From positions 1 to 27,220 of the forward strand of contig CAJXII010000006.1 in assembly GCA_913054415.1 (NCBI GenBank): 27,220 nucleotides of DNA. Reading direction: 5' to 3'. The translations under genes and the position numbers were made by a program. A model generated the notes under the pieces. It did not search any database, had not been told where the DNA came from, and worked only from the letters and a program-made list of their open reading frames with translations. Shown in pieces: positions 8,305 to 16,979 of this stretch (positions within the stretch are counted from its first letter, which is position 1; every line of letters starts with the position of its first letter). This stretch comes from an uncultured Arcobacter sp. Its GTDB lineage: Bacteria > Campylobacterota > Campylobacteria > Campylobacterales > Arcobacteraceae.

Positions 8305-9414
8305 ATGTTTACAAACAAAAAAAATCTATTGATAAAAGCTGTTGCAGCTACAAGTTTAGTAGCTCTTATGACAACACCTGCTATGGCTAGTAAAAGAGTA
8401 AAGTGGAAGTTAGCTGAAACTTGGCCATCTACACTTACACCTCTTGCTTCACCACCTATGAAAGTAGCTGCTATGGTAAAAGAGATGAGTGGCGGTAAAT
8501 TTACTATCAAAGTTGAAGGTAAAGAGAAACACAAAGCACCACTTGGTATTTTAGATATGGTAAAAGGTGGTCAATATCAAATGGGTCACTCTGGATCATA
8601 TTATTGGAAAGGTAAAGATATCAACACTATATGGTTTACTACAGTTCCATTTGGTATGACAGTAAAAGAGCAATATGCTTGGTTTTATTATGCTGATGAA
8701 AACCACGATGGAAAACCAGATGGTATGGAGTATATGAAAAAAGTATATGATAAATTTAAAGTTCTAAACTTCCCAGGTGGGAACACTGGAGTTCAAATGG
8801 GTGGTTGGTTTAGAAAAGAGATTAAATCTGTAGCTGATCTAAAAGGTTTAAAAATGAGAATACCAGGACTTGCTGGTGAAGTTATGGCAAAACTTGGAGT
8901 TAATGTTACAAATATCCCTGCTGGTGAACTTTATACATCACTTGATAGAGGAACTATTGATGCACTTGAATGGGTAGGACCTGGTATGGATATTAAAATG
9001 GGATTTCATAAAGTTGCTCCATATTACTATACAGGTTGGCATGAACCAGCTAGTGAGATGCAATTTTTAGTAAATAAAAGAGCATTTAAAAAACTTCCAA
9101 AAGAGTATAAAGCTATGTTAATTACCGCTATGAAAGCAGCAGCAGCTGATATGTATATGGAAAATTTTGCAGCTAGTGTAAATGCTTGGGCTAAAATGAA
9201 AAAAGAGTATCCAAATATAAAAGTTAAATCTTTTCCACCAGCAGTTGTAAAAGCTATGAAAAAAGCAGATGATGAGATTATGGCTAAATATGCTAGTAAA
9301 AATAAACTATTTAAAGAGATCTACAACAATCAACAAGCTTGGTTAAAAAAAGCAAGAGCATGGTCAAAAATGGGTGAATATAAATATATCCAAACATGCG
9401 ATATGGTTAAATAG
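8305..9414 (+). CDS. TRAP transporter substrate-binding protein, TakP-like
   Basis: This 369-residue periplasmic binding protein has a Sec signal peptide (AVAATSLVALMTTPAMA, residues about 13-29) and the DctP-family fold. KGLKMRIPGLAGEVMAKLG holds the conserved Arg that usually binds the substrate carboxylate. LEWVGPGMDIKMGFHKVAPYY followed by TGWHEPASEMQFLVN is characteristic of the TakP-like branch that binds 2-oxo acids or related monocarboxylates. Substrate identity is inferred. It is the first gene of a TRAP operon, separated by 33 bases from a second, different binding protein that is followed by a single DctQ/DctM membrane module. The start is supported by an AAAAGGAG site. Confidence 0.88.
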   Translation: MFTNKKNLLIKAVAATSLVALMTTPAMASKRVKWKLAETWPSTLTPLASPPMKVAAMVKEMSGGKFTIKVEGKEKHKAPLGILDMVKGGQYQMGHSGSYYWKGKDINTIWFTTVPFGMTVKEQYAWFYYADENHDGKPDGMEYMKKVYDKFKVLNFPGGNTGVQMGGWFRKEIKSVADLKGLKMRIPGLAGEVMAKLGVNVTNIPAGELYTSLDRGTIDALEWVGPGMDIKMGFHKVAPYYYTGWHEPASEMQFLVNKRAFKKLPKEYKAMLITAMKAAAADMYMENFAASVNAWAKMKKEYPNIKVKSFPPAVVKAMKKADDEIMAKYASKNKLFKEIYNNQQAWLKKARAWSKMGEYKYIQTCDMVK

Positions 9415-9447
9415 TAAAATTAAAATAAAGACAAACAAGGATAAATA

Positions 9448-10455
9448 ATGATAAGTATAGGTAAAAAAATTATTTTAGCTTCAGTTGCGACTACTTTATT
9501 TGCAACTTCTAGCTTTGCAGCACAATATGTATTAAAATTTAGTCATGTTGTAAGTGAAAATACACCAAAAGGTCAAGCAGCTAAGTTTTTTGAAAAAAGA
9601 TTAGAAGAATTAAGTGATGGAAGAATTGATGTTCAAGTTTACCCATCAAAACAACTTTACAATGATAAGCAAGTTTTAAAAGCAATCAGAATGAACTCTG
9701 TTCAAATGGCTTGTCCTAGCTTTTCAAAATTTGGTAAAATTGTGCCACAATTAGCTTTATTTGATCTTCCATTTTTATTTAGAGATGTAGATCATCTTCA
9801 TAAAGTTCAAGATAGTAAAGTGGGTCAAAAATTAAAAGATATGGTTACAAAAAAAGGGATAGTTGCTCTTGATTTTTGGGATAATAATTTTAAACAATTG
9901 ACATCATCAAGAAAAGCTTTGATAAAACCTAGCGATGCCAAAGGTCAAAAATTTAGAATTATGAGTTCTAAAGTTCTTGAAGCTCAATTTAAAGCCGTTG
10001 GTGCAAATCCACAAATGATGCCTTTTAGTGAAGTTTATTCAGCACTTGCTCAACATGTAATTGATGGACAAGAAAATACAATTTCAAATATTTATACTAA
10101 AAAATTCTATGAAGTTCAAACAGATATGTCTATTACAAATCATGGATATTTAGGATATTTGGTTGTTATGTCTAAAAGATTTTGGAAATCTCTTCCATCA
10201 GATCTAAAAGCAAATGTAAAACAAGCTATGAAAGAAGCAACAGCAAAAGAAAGAATTTTGGCAAATCAATTAAATGAATCTCAATTTGCTAAGATTAAAG
10301 ATTATGCAAAAAGAACAGGAAAACTTAAAATTCATTATCTTACAAAAGAACAAATTACAGCTTGGAGAAAAGCAGTTAGTCCAATTTATCCACAATTTTA
10401 TGATAATAAAAAAATTGGTAAAGATTTAATTCAAGCGGCAATCAATACAAAATAG
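9448..10455 (+). CDS. dctP: TRAP transporter substrate-binding protein, DctP family
   Basis: This 335-residue binding protein has a signal peptide (residues 1-24, ending SSFAA) and classical DctP features: YVLKFSHVVSENTPKGQAA, GRIDVQVYPSKQLYNDKQV, and KGQKFRIMSSKVLEAQF with the substrate-carboxylate Arg. QMMPFSEVYSALAQHVIDGQEN and LGYLVVMSKRFW complete the family pattern. C4-dicarboxylates such as succinate, fumarate or malate are the usual ligands, and this is the likely role. The next gene, dctQ, starts immediately after its stop codon, so this protein rather than the upstream TakP-like one is the probable native partner of the permease. Confidence 0.92.
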   Translation: MISIGKKIILASVATTLFATSSFAAQYVLKFSHVVSENTPKGQAAKFFEKRLEELSDGRIDVQVYPSKQLYNDKQVLKAIRMNSVQMACPSFSKFGKIVPQLALFDLPFLFRDVDHLHKVQDSKVGQKLKDMVTKKGIVALDFWDNNFKQLTSSRKALIKPSDAKGQKFRIMSSKVLEAQFKAVGANPQMMPFSEVYSALAQHVIDGQENTISNIYTKKFYEVQTDMSITNHGYLGYLVVMSKRFWKSLPSDLKANVKQAMKEATAKERILANQLNESQFAKIKDYAKRTGKLKIHYLTKEQITAWRKAVSPIYPQFYDNKKIGKDLIQAAINTK

Positions 10456-11043
10456 ATGAAAACAATATTTCAACTATTTAGTAAATTAATTGGATATATA
10501 AGTATATCTATAGCAACATTTGGCATTATAGCTGGGGTAACCCTAGCTTTTGTCAATGTTGTTGCTAGATATGCTTTTGATTATTCATTCACTTGGGCAG
10601 CGGAATTGACAGTTTATTTTTTCTTGTGGAGTATGTTTTTTGCAGCAGTATATTGCTTTAAAATTGATGCTCATATCACTATTAATCTATTTGTAGAAAA
10701 TGTTCCTAAAAAAATATCAAAAATTGTTTTAGTAATAAGTAAAATAGTTAGTATTGTTTTTTTATGTGCAGTTTCATATTATGGATATGAATATTTGTTG
10801 CTTGTAATAGATATGGAAGAGGTGTCTATAGATCTTGAGATCCCTATGTGGATACCATATATGGTTATACCAATAGCATTTGCTTTTTCAGCATTTAGAG
10901 TTTTTGAACATCTTATTAAGCTTATTTTTACTCCATCTAATAAATTGGTATTTAAAAATGAACATGATGAGATTATTGAAGAGGTTACAGATGTAGATAA
11001 CATTATCAAAGATATAGATAAAAAAACAGGTGGTATGTTGTGA
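10456..11043 (+). CDS. dctQ: TRAP transporter small permease subunit
   Basis: The 195-residue membrane protein has four predicted membrane segments (about residues 15-38, 52-72, 90-110 and 130-150) and the DctQ signature of an aromatic-rich pair of helices (FTWAAELTVYFFLWSMFFAAVYCF). It forms the membrane complex with DctM for Na+-driven uptake of the ligand delivered by DctP. The C-terminus is an acidic cytoplasmic tail (HDEIIEEVTDVDNIIKDIDKK). Start and stop are packed: ATG follows the dctP stop without a gap, and the stop overlaps the GTG start of dctM by four bases. Confidence 0.9.
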   Translation: MKTIFQLFSKLIGYISISIATFGIIAGVTLAFVNVVARYAFDYSFTWAAELTVYFFLWSMFFAAVYCFKIDAHITINLFVENVPKKISKIVLVISKIVSIVFLCAVSYYGYEYLLLVIDMEEVSIDLEIPMWIPYMVIPIAFAFSAFRVFEHLIKLIFTPSNKLVFKNEHDEIIEEVTDVDNIIKDIDKKTGGML

Positions 11044-12320
11044 GTGTAACTATATTGTTTGGATTATTTTTTATGTTATTGCTTTTTGGAACACCAATAG
11101 CTATAGCTTTAGGTGCATCAACTTTTGCAACTATGATGTTATATACAGATATTAGTCCTATGGAAATATCATCTATGATATTTGAAAAAGTAGATCACTA
11201 TTCTTTGATGGCGATTCCTATGTTTATACTTGCTGGAAATCTTTTAAGTAAAGGAAGTAGTGCTAATAGAATTATCGAATTTGCTAAATCTATAGTGGGT
11301 CATCTTCCAGGAGGTTTGCCAATAGCAGCTATTTTTGCATCTATTATTTTTGCTGCTGTAAGTGGTAGTAGCCCTGCTACTGTTGTTGCTATTGGATCTA
11401 TTATGTTTGGTGCTATTCAAAGTGCTGGTTATCCTAGAAAATATGCCGTTGGAACTATAGCAACATCTGGAAGTTTAGGTATATTGATACCTCCGTCTAT
11501 TGTTTTGATAGTTTATGGTGTAACAGCAGAAGTAAGTATTGGAAAACTTTTTATGGCTGGAGTAATTCCTGGTATTATGATAGGTAGTATGCTTATGTTT
11601 GTTACATATATTGGTGCTAAAAGATTAGGATTTAAAAAAACTCAACCACAACCTTTTAAAGTTAGATTAGAAAAAATGAAAGATGCTTCGTGGGGACTTA
11701 TGACAATAGTGATTGTAATAGGTGGTATTTATGGTGGTATTTTTACACCAACTGAGGCAGCGGCAGTTGCAGCTGTTTGGGCATTTTTTATTTCTGTATT
11801 AATATATAAAGATATAAAATTTAAAGATTTTTTTACTATATCATTAGATAGTGCAAAAACAACGGCTATGATTATGTTTATTATAGCAAATGCTATGTTG
11901 TTTGCACATTTTTTAACTTTAGAAAATATACCACAAATTATTACCCAAACACTTGTTGATGCTGATGTAAGTATGATAATGTTTTTAGTTTTTGTAAATA
12001 TTTTACTTATTATTGCTGGTGCTTTTATGGAGCCATCAGCAATTATTATGATTATGGTGCCACTACTTTTACCAGTTGCAGTTGCATTGGGGGTTAACCC
12101 TATTCATTTTGGTATTATGATTACTATAAATATGGAACTAGGTATGATCTCTCCACCTGTGGGATTAAATTTATTTGTTACAAGTAGTCTTACTGGTATG
12201 TCTATGAAAGATGTTATTGTAGCTGCTTGGCCTTGGACACTTACAATTTTTGTTGGACTTTTACTTGTAACTTATATTCCTATTATTAGTCTTTGGTTGC
12301 CAAATTTGATGTATGGATAA
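11040..12320 (+). CDS. dctM: TRAP transporter large permease subunit
   Basis: The 426-residue protein, with about a dozen hydrophobic segments, has TRAP large-subunit motifs: FILAGNLLSKGSS, IFAAVSGSSPATVVAIGSIM, TSGSLGILIPPSIVLIVYG, GIFTPTEAAAVAAVWA, and GMISPPVGLNLFVTS near the C-terminus. It is the ion-coupled translocator of the tripartite system. GTG 11040 overlaps the dctQ stop (GTGA), consistent with coupled translation. Length is normal. A stem-loop follows directly after the stop. Confidence 0.95.
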   Translation: MSVTILFGLFFMLLLFGTPIAIALGASTFATMMLYTDISPMEISSMIFEKVDHYSLMAIPMFILAGNLLSKGSSANRIIEFAKSIVGHLPGGLPIAAIFASIIFAAVSGSSPATVVAIGSIMFGAIQSAGYPRKYAVGTIATSGSLGILIPPSIVLIVYGVTAEVSIGKLFMAGVIPGIMIGSMLMFVTYIGAKRLGFKKTQPQPFKVRLEKMKDASWGLMTIVIVIGGIYGGIFTPTEAAAVAAVWAFFISVLIYKDIKFKDFFTISLDSAKTTAMIMFIIANAMLFAHFLTLENIPQIITQTLVDADVSMIMFLVFVNILLIIAGAFMEPSAIIMIMVPLLLPVAVALGVNPIHFGIMITINMELGMISPPVGLNLFVTSSLTGMSMKDVIVAAWPWTLTIFVGLLLVTYIPIISLWLPNLMYG

Positions 12321-12352
12321 AGTTTAAGTTATATTAAACATAATTTAAACTT
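12320..12352 (+). terminator. Stem-loop after dctM
   Basis: A 12-bp stem (12320-12331 with 12341-12352, one G-T wobble) with a 9-base loop lies just after the dctM stop. The downstream tract is only weakly T-rich, so it may be a terminator or an mRNA-stabilising hairpin. A -10-like TATAAA at 12379-12384 starts the next transcription unit. Confidence 0.45.
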
Positions 12353-12398
12353 ATTTAGCTATGATTCCGTATTTAAAATATAAAATAGGAATAAAATA

Positions 12399-12788
12399 AT
12401 GAAAAAAACAATTTTTTTGGATAAATATCCAGTATATACACTAGAAATAGATAAAGATGAAACTACATACAAAAATGTGATAGAGATAGCAGATTATATT
12501 CAAAATCTTATTGAAGATCATAAAATTGCAACTTATATAACAACTTTTGATCATTATAAGCATACTGTAGCTATCGGTGGAGATATAGTAAATGGGTTAA
12601 AAGCTGCTGTAAATGTGTTGTTTTGTTTTGGTAATGCTATACCAACTACAAAAATATTAGCGGCAAGACCTAGAAGCTTTGGAATATGTGAACTTGAAAA
12701 TAGTTTTATTATAGAGTTTTTAGAACCACCTAAAGAAAATCTTACAGAAGTTATGGAAGATTGGGCAAAATCAATAAAAAACAAATAA
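12399..12788 (+). CDS. Small conserved protein of unknown function
   Basis: The 129-residue protein has no signal peptide or membrane segment. Notable stretches are FDHYKHTVAIGGDI (near 50), NVLFCFGNAIPTTKILAARP and FIIEFLEPPKENLTEVMEDW, which look like a small folded alpha/beta domain with conserved Cys and Arg. It resembles a family of short cytoplasmic proteins I associate with Campylobacterota, but I cannot name a function. An AGGA site precedes ATG 12399, and a -10-like box is present upstream. It sits 9 bases before the next small gene and is probably co-transcribed with the exported 85-residue protein and the TrmO-like gene. Confidence 0.75.
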   Translation: MKKTIFLDKYPVYTLEIDKDETTYKNVIEIADYIQNLIEDHKIATYITTFDHYKHTVAIGGDIVNGLKAAVNVLFCFGNAIPTTKILAARPRSFGICELENSFIIEFLEPPKENLTEVMEDWAKSIKNK

Positions 12789-12797
12789 AGGAAAATC

Positions 12798-13055
12798 ATG
12801 AAAAAGTTACTTATATTGTTGGTATTAATCAATTCAGTTTTATTTGCAACAACAACTAAAACAAAAGAAGAAGCAGAAATTAAAAAAGAGGCTATCAAAG
12901 CTCAAATGAAAAAAGAAAAAAAGTTTGCTAAAGAACAAAAATTCTATACTGAAAAAAATTATGATTTTAGGTCTATCAAAGTAAATCCAAAAACATTAAA
13001 ACATATACCTGAAATCGAGGTAGATGATCTTGATATGGATGATGTATATAATTAA
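12798..13055 (+). CDS. Small exported charged protein
   Basis: This is an 85-residue protein with a signal peptide (MKKLLILLVLINSVLFA), followed by a highly charged helical region rich in Lys and Glu (residues about 22-50, coiled-coil-like) and an acidic C-terminus ending VDDLDMDDVYN. No known domain is recognised. AAGGAAAATC precedes the ATG. Its stop codon overlaps the ATG of the downstream trmO-like gene by one base (TAATG), so the two are translationally coupled. Function is unknown; it may be a periplasmic or surface-associated peptide. Confidence 0.7.
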   Translation: MKKLLILLVLINSVLFATTTKTKEEAEIKKEAIKAQMKKEKKFAKEQKFYTEKNYDFRSIKVNPKTLKHIPEIEVDDLDMDDVYN

Positions 13056-13543
13056 TGGATATAAATCTTAAATCTATTGCAACTATACAATCTCCATTTA
13101 AATCTTTAGAAAATATGCCTGTGCAACCAAGAGGAGCAAAGGATACTATTGCTACTATACACTTTAAAAAAGAGTATCAAGATGGCTTAAAAGATCTTAA
13201 TGGGTTTAGTCATATATATTTAATATATTATTTTCATAAAATCAAACAACCACAACTACAAGTTATCCCTTTTAATGATAAAACGAATACTAAACGGGGA
13301 GTTTTTTCTACAAGAACACCTATGCATCCAAATAGTATAGGATTAAGTATAGTAAAACTTATAGATGTTACGGATAATATTGTTACAATACAAGGAGTTG
13401 ATCTATTAGATCAAACTCCAATATTAGATATAAAACCATATATTGAAAACTTTGATAATATTGAAGAAACTACAAAATCAGGATGGATGAAATCTACATC
13501 TTCAGAAGTTGCAAAGATCAAATCAGATGATAGATTTATCTAA
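13055..13543 (+). CDS. trmO: TrmO/TsaA-like tRNA-methyltransferase family protein
   Basis: The 162-residue protein matches the TrmO (formerly TsaA/YaeB) fold: IATIQSPFKSLENMPVQPRG at the start, LKDLNGFSHIYLIYYFHK, then GVFSTRTPMHPNSIGLSIVKL and GVDLLDQTPILDIKPYI. In the family this beta-barrel uses S-adenosylmethionine to methylate N6-threonylcarbamoyladenosine at position 37 of some tRNAs. The Campylobacterota protein is short and lacks the C-terminal extension of the E. coli enzyme, so its precise substrate is inferred. Its 3' end overlaps the convergent pyrD by eight bases, with no room for a conventional terminator between them. Confidence 0.85.
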   Translation: MDINLKSIATIQSPFKSLENMPVQPRGAKDTIATIHFKKEYQDGLKDLNGFSHIYLIYYFHKIKQPQLQVIPFNDKTNTKRGVFSTRTPMHPNSIGLSIVKLIDVTDNIVTIQGVDLLDQTPILDIKPYIENFDNIEETTKSGWMKSTSSEVAKIKSDDRFI

Positions 13544-14612
13544 AATCACTACCTATTGCTTGTGATATATGTGTATATCCATCAGCTTTGAGTAGTTGGA
13601 TCAACTCCTGATTTAAGTTTTTACACATAGCTGGTCCTTGAAAAATAAATGCACTTAAAATCTGAACTAAACTAGCTCCTGCTTTTATCCTTCTATATAT
13701 ATCTTTAGCATCACTAATACCACCAACACTAATAAGTGTAGTTTTACCATATAACTCTTTTGCTATATCTGCAAAAATCTCATAAGATTTGTCACTTAAA
13801 ACTTTACCGCTAATACCACCAAACTCTCCAACCTCTTGAAACTGTGGGGTATCTTGTAAAAGAGAATAATCTTGAGTAGTATTTGTAGCTATAATACCAT
13901 CTGCTCCACTATCAATAGCAGTTTGACATAATTCAATAGCTACTTCACTACTCATATCAGGTGCTATTTTTAGTAAAATTGGAGTATTAGTAATCTCTTT
14001 TGCTATACCAAATACCGCTTTTATAAACTCTTCATTTTGTAAATCTCTTAAATTTGGTGTATTTGGACTAGATATATTTACCACTAGATAATCAGCTAAA
14101 TCTTTAAACCCTTTTATCAATGTTTTATAATCCTCTAAAGCCATATTTTCAGGAGTAATTTTATTTTTACCAATACTAGCACCAATAGGGATAGCATAAG
14201 GATATACTTTTTTTAGATTTTGTATCACTTCATAAGCACCCTTATTATTAAATCCCATACCGTTTTGGATAGATTCTTGTTGAGGATATCTAAAAAGTCT
14301 AGGTTTTGGATTACCATCTTGTGGTTTTGGTGTCATTGTCCCAATCTCTGTATATCCAAATCCCATAGCCATCATAGATTTAACCATAGTAGCATTTTTA
14401 TCAAATCCCGCACCTAAACCTATTGGGTTATAAAACTTTTTGCCAAAAATAGTTTGTGTCAAAATCTCATTATCTTCAAAATTATTTTTTATCATATAGT
14501 TATTTAAAAATCTACAATATGGTAATACTCTTAATCCACACTCAGCTATATTGTGTGCTGTTTCTGGTTGAAAATTAAACATAATCTTTTTTATAAACTC
14601 ATAATCAAACAT
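13536..14612 (-). CDS. pyrD: Dihydroorotate dehydrogenase (quinone), class 2
   Basis: This enzyme oxidises dihydroorotate to orotate in pyrimidine synthesis and passes electrons to quinone. The 358-residue length and the N-terminal helical extension (residues about 1-45) indicate the membrane-associated class 2 type. FMN-site motifs are GLGAGFDKNATM, NGMGFNNKGA, and VVNISSPNTPNLRDLQ, whose Ser is the class 2 catalytic base; GADGIIATNTTQDYSLL and LISVGGISDA follow. It begins 2 bases after the phosphatase-like gene stop and is the last gene of a long minus-strand cluster. Its 3' end overlaps the convergent trmO. Confidence 0.95.
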   Translation of the reverse strand: MFDYEFIKKIMFNFQPETAHNIAECGLRVLPYCRFLNNYMIKNNFEDNEILTQTIFGKKFYNPIGLGAGFDKNATMVKSMMAMGFGYTEIGTMTPKPQDGNPKPRLFRYPQQESIQNGMGFNNKGAYEVIQNLKKVYPYAIPIGASIGKNKITPENMALEDYKTLIKGFKDLADYLVVNISSPNTPNLRDLQNEEFIKAVFGIAKEITNTPILLKIAPDMSSEVAIELCQTAIDSGADGIIATNTTQDYSLLQDTPQFQEVGEFGGISGKVLSDKSYEIFADIAKELYGKTTLISVGGISDAKDIYRRIKAGASLVQILSAFIFQGPAMCKNLNQELIQLLKADGYTHISQAIGSDFR

Positions 14613-14613
14613 C

Positions 14614-15282
14614 CTACTGTCTCCTTAAAATATAATCATTGATAAAATCTGCAAATTTTGAAGAGTGAAATTCTTTTTGCATCTCTTCTTTGTTGGCAAT
14701 ATTTTGACTCCAATCAAAAAACTCAGCTTCTGGATGCTCTTTTTGATATTGCAAAAACTTCTCAAAATAAAAATCAACCTGCCCCGCTTTTGAGTATTTG
14801 ATATGTCCATAAGGCCAAAATCTTAATTGATCAACTTGTGAAATAGGTATATGTTGCCTAAAATACTGATATAGATTTCCATATATTCCAGTCCTATCTG
14901 CTCCAGCTTTACAATGTATCCATACAGGGTATTGGATAGTTTCAAATATCTCTTTTGCTTGAGCTATTTGCTCTGGATGTGGAATACCCCTTGATTTAAT
15001 ACCTACATGAACAATATCTAAATTTAACTCTTTAACTTTTTCTAATTGAAACATAGCATAAGGGCCTTTTGGATTACTTCCTTTTAGATTGATAATAGTT
15101 TTAATACCATATTTTTTGCTATATCTTTCTAGCTGTTCTCTTGTAGGTTGTGCTGAACGATATGCTTCATTTGATATTTTATGAAAATTTAATCTAAGAA
15201 GATTTATAAGATTATGCTCAACTATCATAGCATAAAGCCAAGCTAAAACTCTTCCTGTTTTTGAACTATAATCAAACTTCAT
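14614..15282 (-). CDS. Tyrosine/dual-specificity phosphatase-like protein
   Basis: The 222-residue protein has the Cys-phosphatase signature HCKAGADRTG (catalytic Cys124, Arg130). Upstream lie YRSAQPTREQLERYSKKYGIKTIINLKG and GIKSRGIPHPEQI, where a general-acid Asp would be expected; the acid is not obvious. I chose ATG 15282 because AAGGA lies eight bases before it; an upstream ATG at 15306 lacks such a site. It overlaps the 3' end of msbA by 11 bases. Related bacterial proteins act on phosphoproteins or on lipid or sugar phosphates. Its position after the lipid flippase msbA suggests an envelope-related phosphate substrate, which is inference only. Confidence 0.75.
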   Translation of the reverse strand: MKFDYSSKTGRVLAWLYAMIVEHNLINLLRLNFHKISNEAYRSAQPTREQLERYSKKYGIKTIINLKGSNPKGPYAMFQLEKVKELNLDIVHVGIKSRGIPHPEQIAQAKEIFETIQYPVWIHCKAGADRTGIYGNLYQYFRQHIPISQVDQLRFWPYGHIKYSKAGQVDFYFEKFLQYQKEHPEAEFFDWSQNIANKEEMQKEFHSSKFADFINDYILRRQ

Positions 15283-16972
15283 TATATAGTTCCTTAAAAT
15301 AATCACAACTATTTAACAACTCATCTTGAGTTCCTTCACATACAATTTTACCTTGTTTAAATAGATAAATTTTATCTGCTATTTTGATACTTTTTAATCT
15401 ATGTGCTATCATAATAGTTATGATCCCTTGTGAGATATTTTCAATAGTTTTCATAATCTCCTCTTCACTTTGATTATCCAAAGCACTTGTAGCTTCATCA
15501 AGGATTAAAACTTTTGGTTCTTTATATAAAGCTCTCGCTATTGCTATTCTTTGTCGTTGCCCACCACTTAAGTTAGTTCCACTTTCATTTAAAACTGTAT
15601 CTATACCATCAGGAAGAGTTTGGATATACTCATAAATATTTGCTTTTTTTAGTGAATCAATAACCTTTTGTCTATCTACATCATACCCATAAGCTACATT
15701 TTTAGCAATAGTATCATTAAAAATATACACTCTTTGTGTCACAATAGATATCTGATCCCTTAATGAATCCAATGTAAAATCTGTGATGTTTTGGTTATTA
15801 ACCTTAACTGTCCCAGATGTAGTATCAAAAAATCTTAGAATCAGATTGACAATAGAACTTTTTCCACCTCCACTATTTCCAACAAGTGCTATTTTTTGCC
15901 CTTGTGCAATAGAAAAATCGATACCTTTTAAAGCTTGTGTATCTCCATATTGTAAATAACAATTCTCAAAAGAGATATTTTTTATATCTTCAAGTTGTAA
16001 CGATCCTGTTTTTACCTCTGCTGAGATATTTAAAATATCATTGATTCTATCGTGAGCCGCTAATGCATCTTGAAATCTTGAATATGTAACACTAGCTCTT
16101 CTCATAGGATCTACTGCCATAAACATAGCGGTTAAAAATGAGAAAAACGATCCTATTGTCATATGACCATCAATAACCTCTTGCCCACCAACAATAATCA
16201 CAACAGCAGCTGATATAGAAGCAAATAGCTCCATAATAGGGATAACCAACTCCCCTACTCTGATAGATTTCATATTGATATCAAAAAATGACTGATTTGT
16301 TTGTTGAAAATTATTTGATTCAAAATCCTCTGTTGAATATGCTTTTATAACCTCTATATTTGAAAATATTTCGTTTAAATTGGATACAAGCTTTGAATTA
16401 GTCTCTTGAGAAATATGAGAGATATTTTTTAGTTTTTTAGATATTATTCTTACAGGTATATAAGCAGATGGGATAACTATAAAGATCAAAAAAGCTAGTT
16501 TGGGACTTTGATATACAACCACACCCAAAAGTGCTATAGCAGTTAGTCCTTCTCTAAAAAATGTAGCAAGATTTGATGAAACTGCACCTTGTATTCTGTT
16601 GATATCATTTGTAACTCTACTTAAAAGCTCTCCACTGTGATATTTATAAAAAAACACCATATCCATATGTAAGATATGAGACAACATCTTATCTCTTACT
16701 TTTCTAACAATATCTTCACCCACATAACTCATGTAGTATGCTTGTAGAAAATTACCAGCACCTTTTAGTGCAAACATTATGATTATAACTGCAGGTAACC
16801 AATACAACATAGTAAGATTTTTATTAACAAATATCTCATCAAGAAGTGGTTTCATAATATAAGCAATAGCAGCAGTTGTTGATGCTACCATTATCATACC
16901 TAAAGCCGCTAAGAAAAGTTTGCTTTTATACTCTTTTAGGTAAGAGGTGTAGTGTTTTAAGAATTCTAACAA
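15272..16972 (-). CDS. msbA: ABC transporter, MsbA-like lipid exporter
   Basis: This is a 566-residue half-transporter with an N-terminal membrane domain (about six helices, residues 15-300) fused to a nucleotide-binding domain. Walker A is GNSGGGKSS (365-373), the Q-loop is IVTQR, the signature is LSGGQRQRIAIARAL (468 onward), and Walker B is VLILDEATSALD. The homodimer would flip lipid A-core or related lipids across the inner membrane; other lipid or peptide exporters share the architecture. Neighbours murJ and a phosphatase-like gene fit an envelope cluster. Its stop overlaps the next start, and it lies 7 bases after murJ. Confidence 0.85.
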   Translation of the reverse strand: MLEFLKHYTSYLKEYKSKLFLAALGMIMVASTTAAIAYIMKPLLDEIFVNKNLTMLYWLPAVIIIMFALKGAGNFLQAYYMSYVGEDIVRKVRDKMLSHILHMDMVFFYKYHSGELLSRVTNDINRIQGAVSSNLATFFREGLTAIALLGVVVYQSPKLAFLIFIVIPSAYIPVRIISKKLKNISHISQETNSKLVSNLNEIFSNIEVIKAYSTEDFESNNFQQTNQSFFDINMKSIRVGELVIPIMELFASISAAVVIIVGGQEVIDGHMTIGSFFSFLTAMFMAVDPMRRASVTYSRFQDALAAHDRINDILNISAEVKTGSLQLEDIKNISFENCYLQYGDTQALKGIDFSIAQGQKIALVGNSGGGKSSIVNLILRFFDTTSGTVKVNNQNITDFTLDSLRDQISIVTQRVYIFNDTIAKNVAYGYDVDRQKVIDSLKKANIYEYIQTLPDGIDTVLNESGTNLSGGQRQRIAIARALYKEPKVLILDEATSALDNQSEEEIMKTIENISQGIITIMIAHRLKSIKIADKIYLFKQGKIVCEGTQDELLNSCDYFKELYNEV

Positions 16973-16979
16973 ATGTATG

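Noticed and set aside
8265..8534. Minus-strand ORF over the start of the TRAP binding protein
   Set aside because: It is antisense to a well-supported gene with signal peptide and ribosome site; no family features.
12554..12898. Minus-strand ORF across the two small genes
   Set aside because: Shadow of two genes with good ribosome sites on the other strand.
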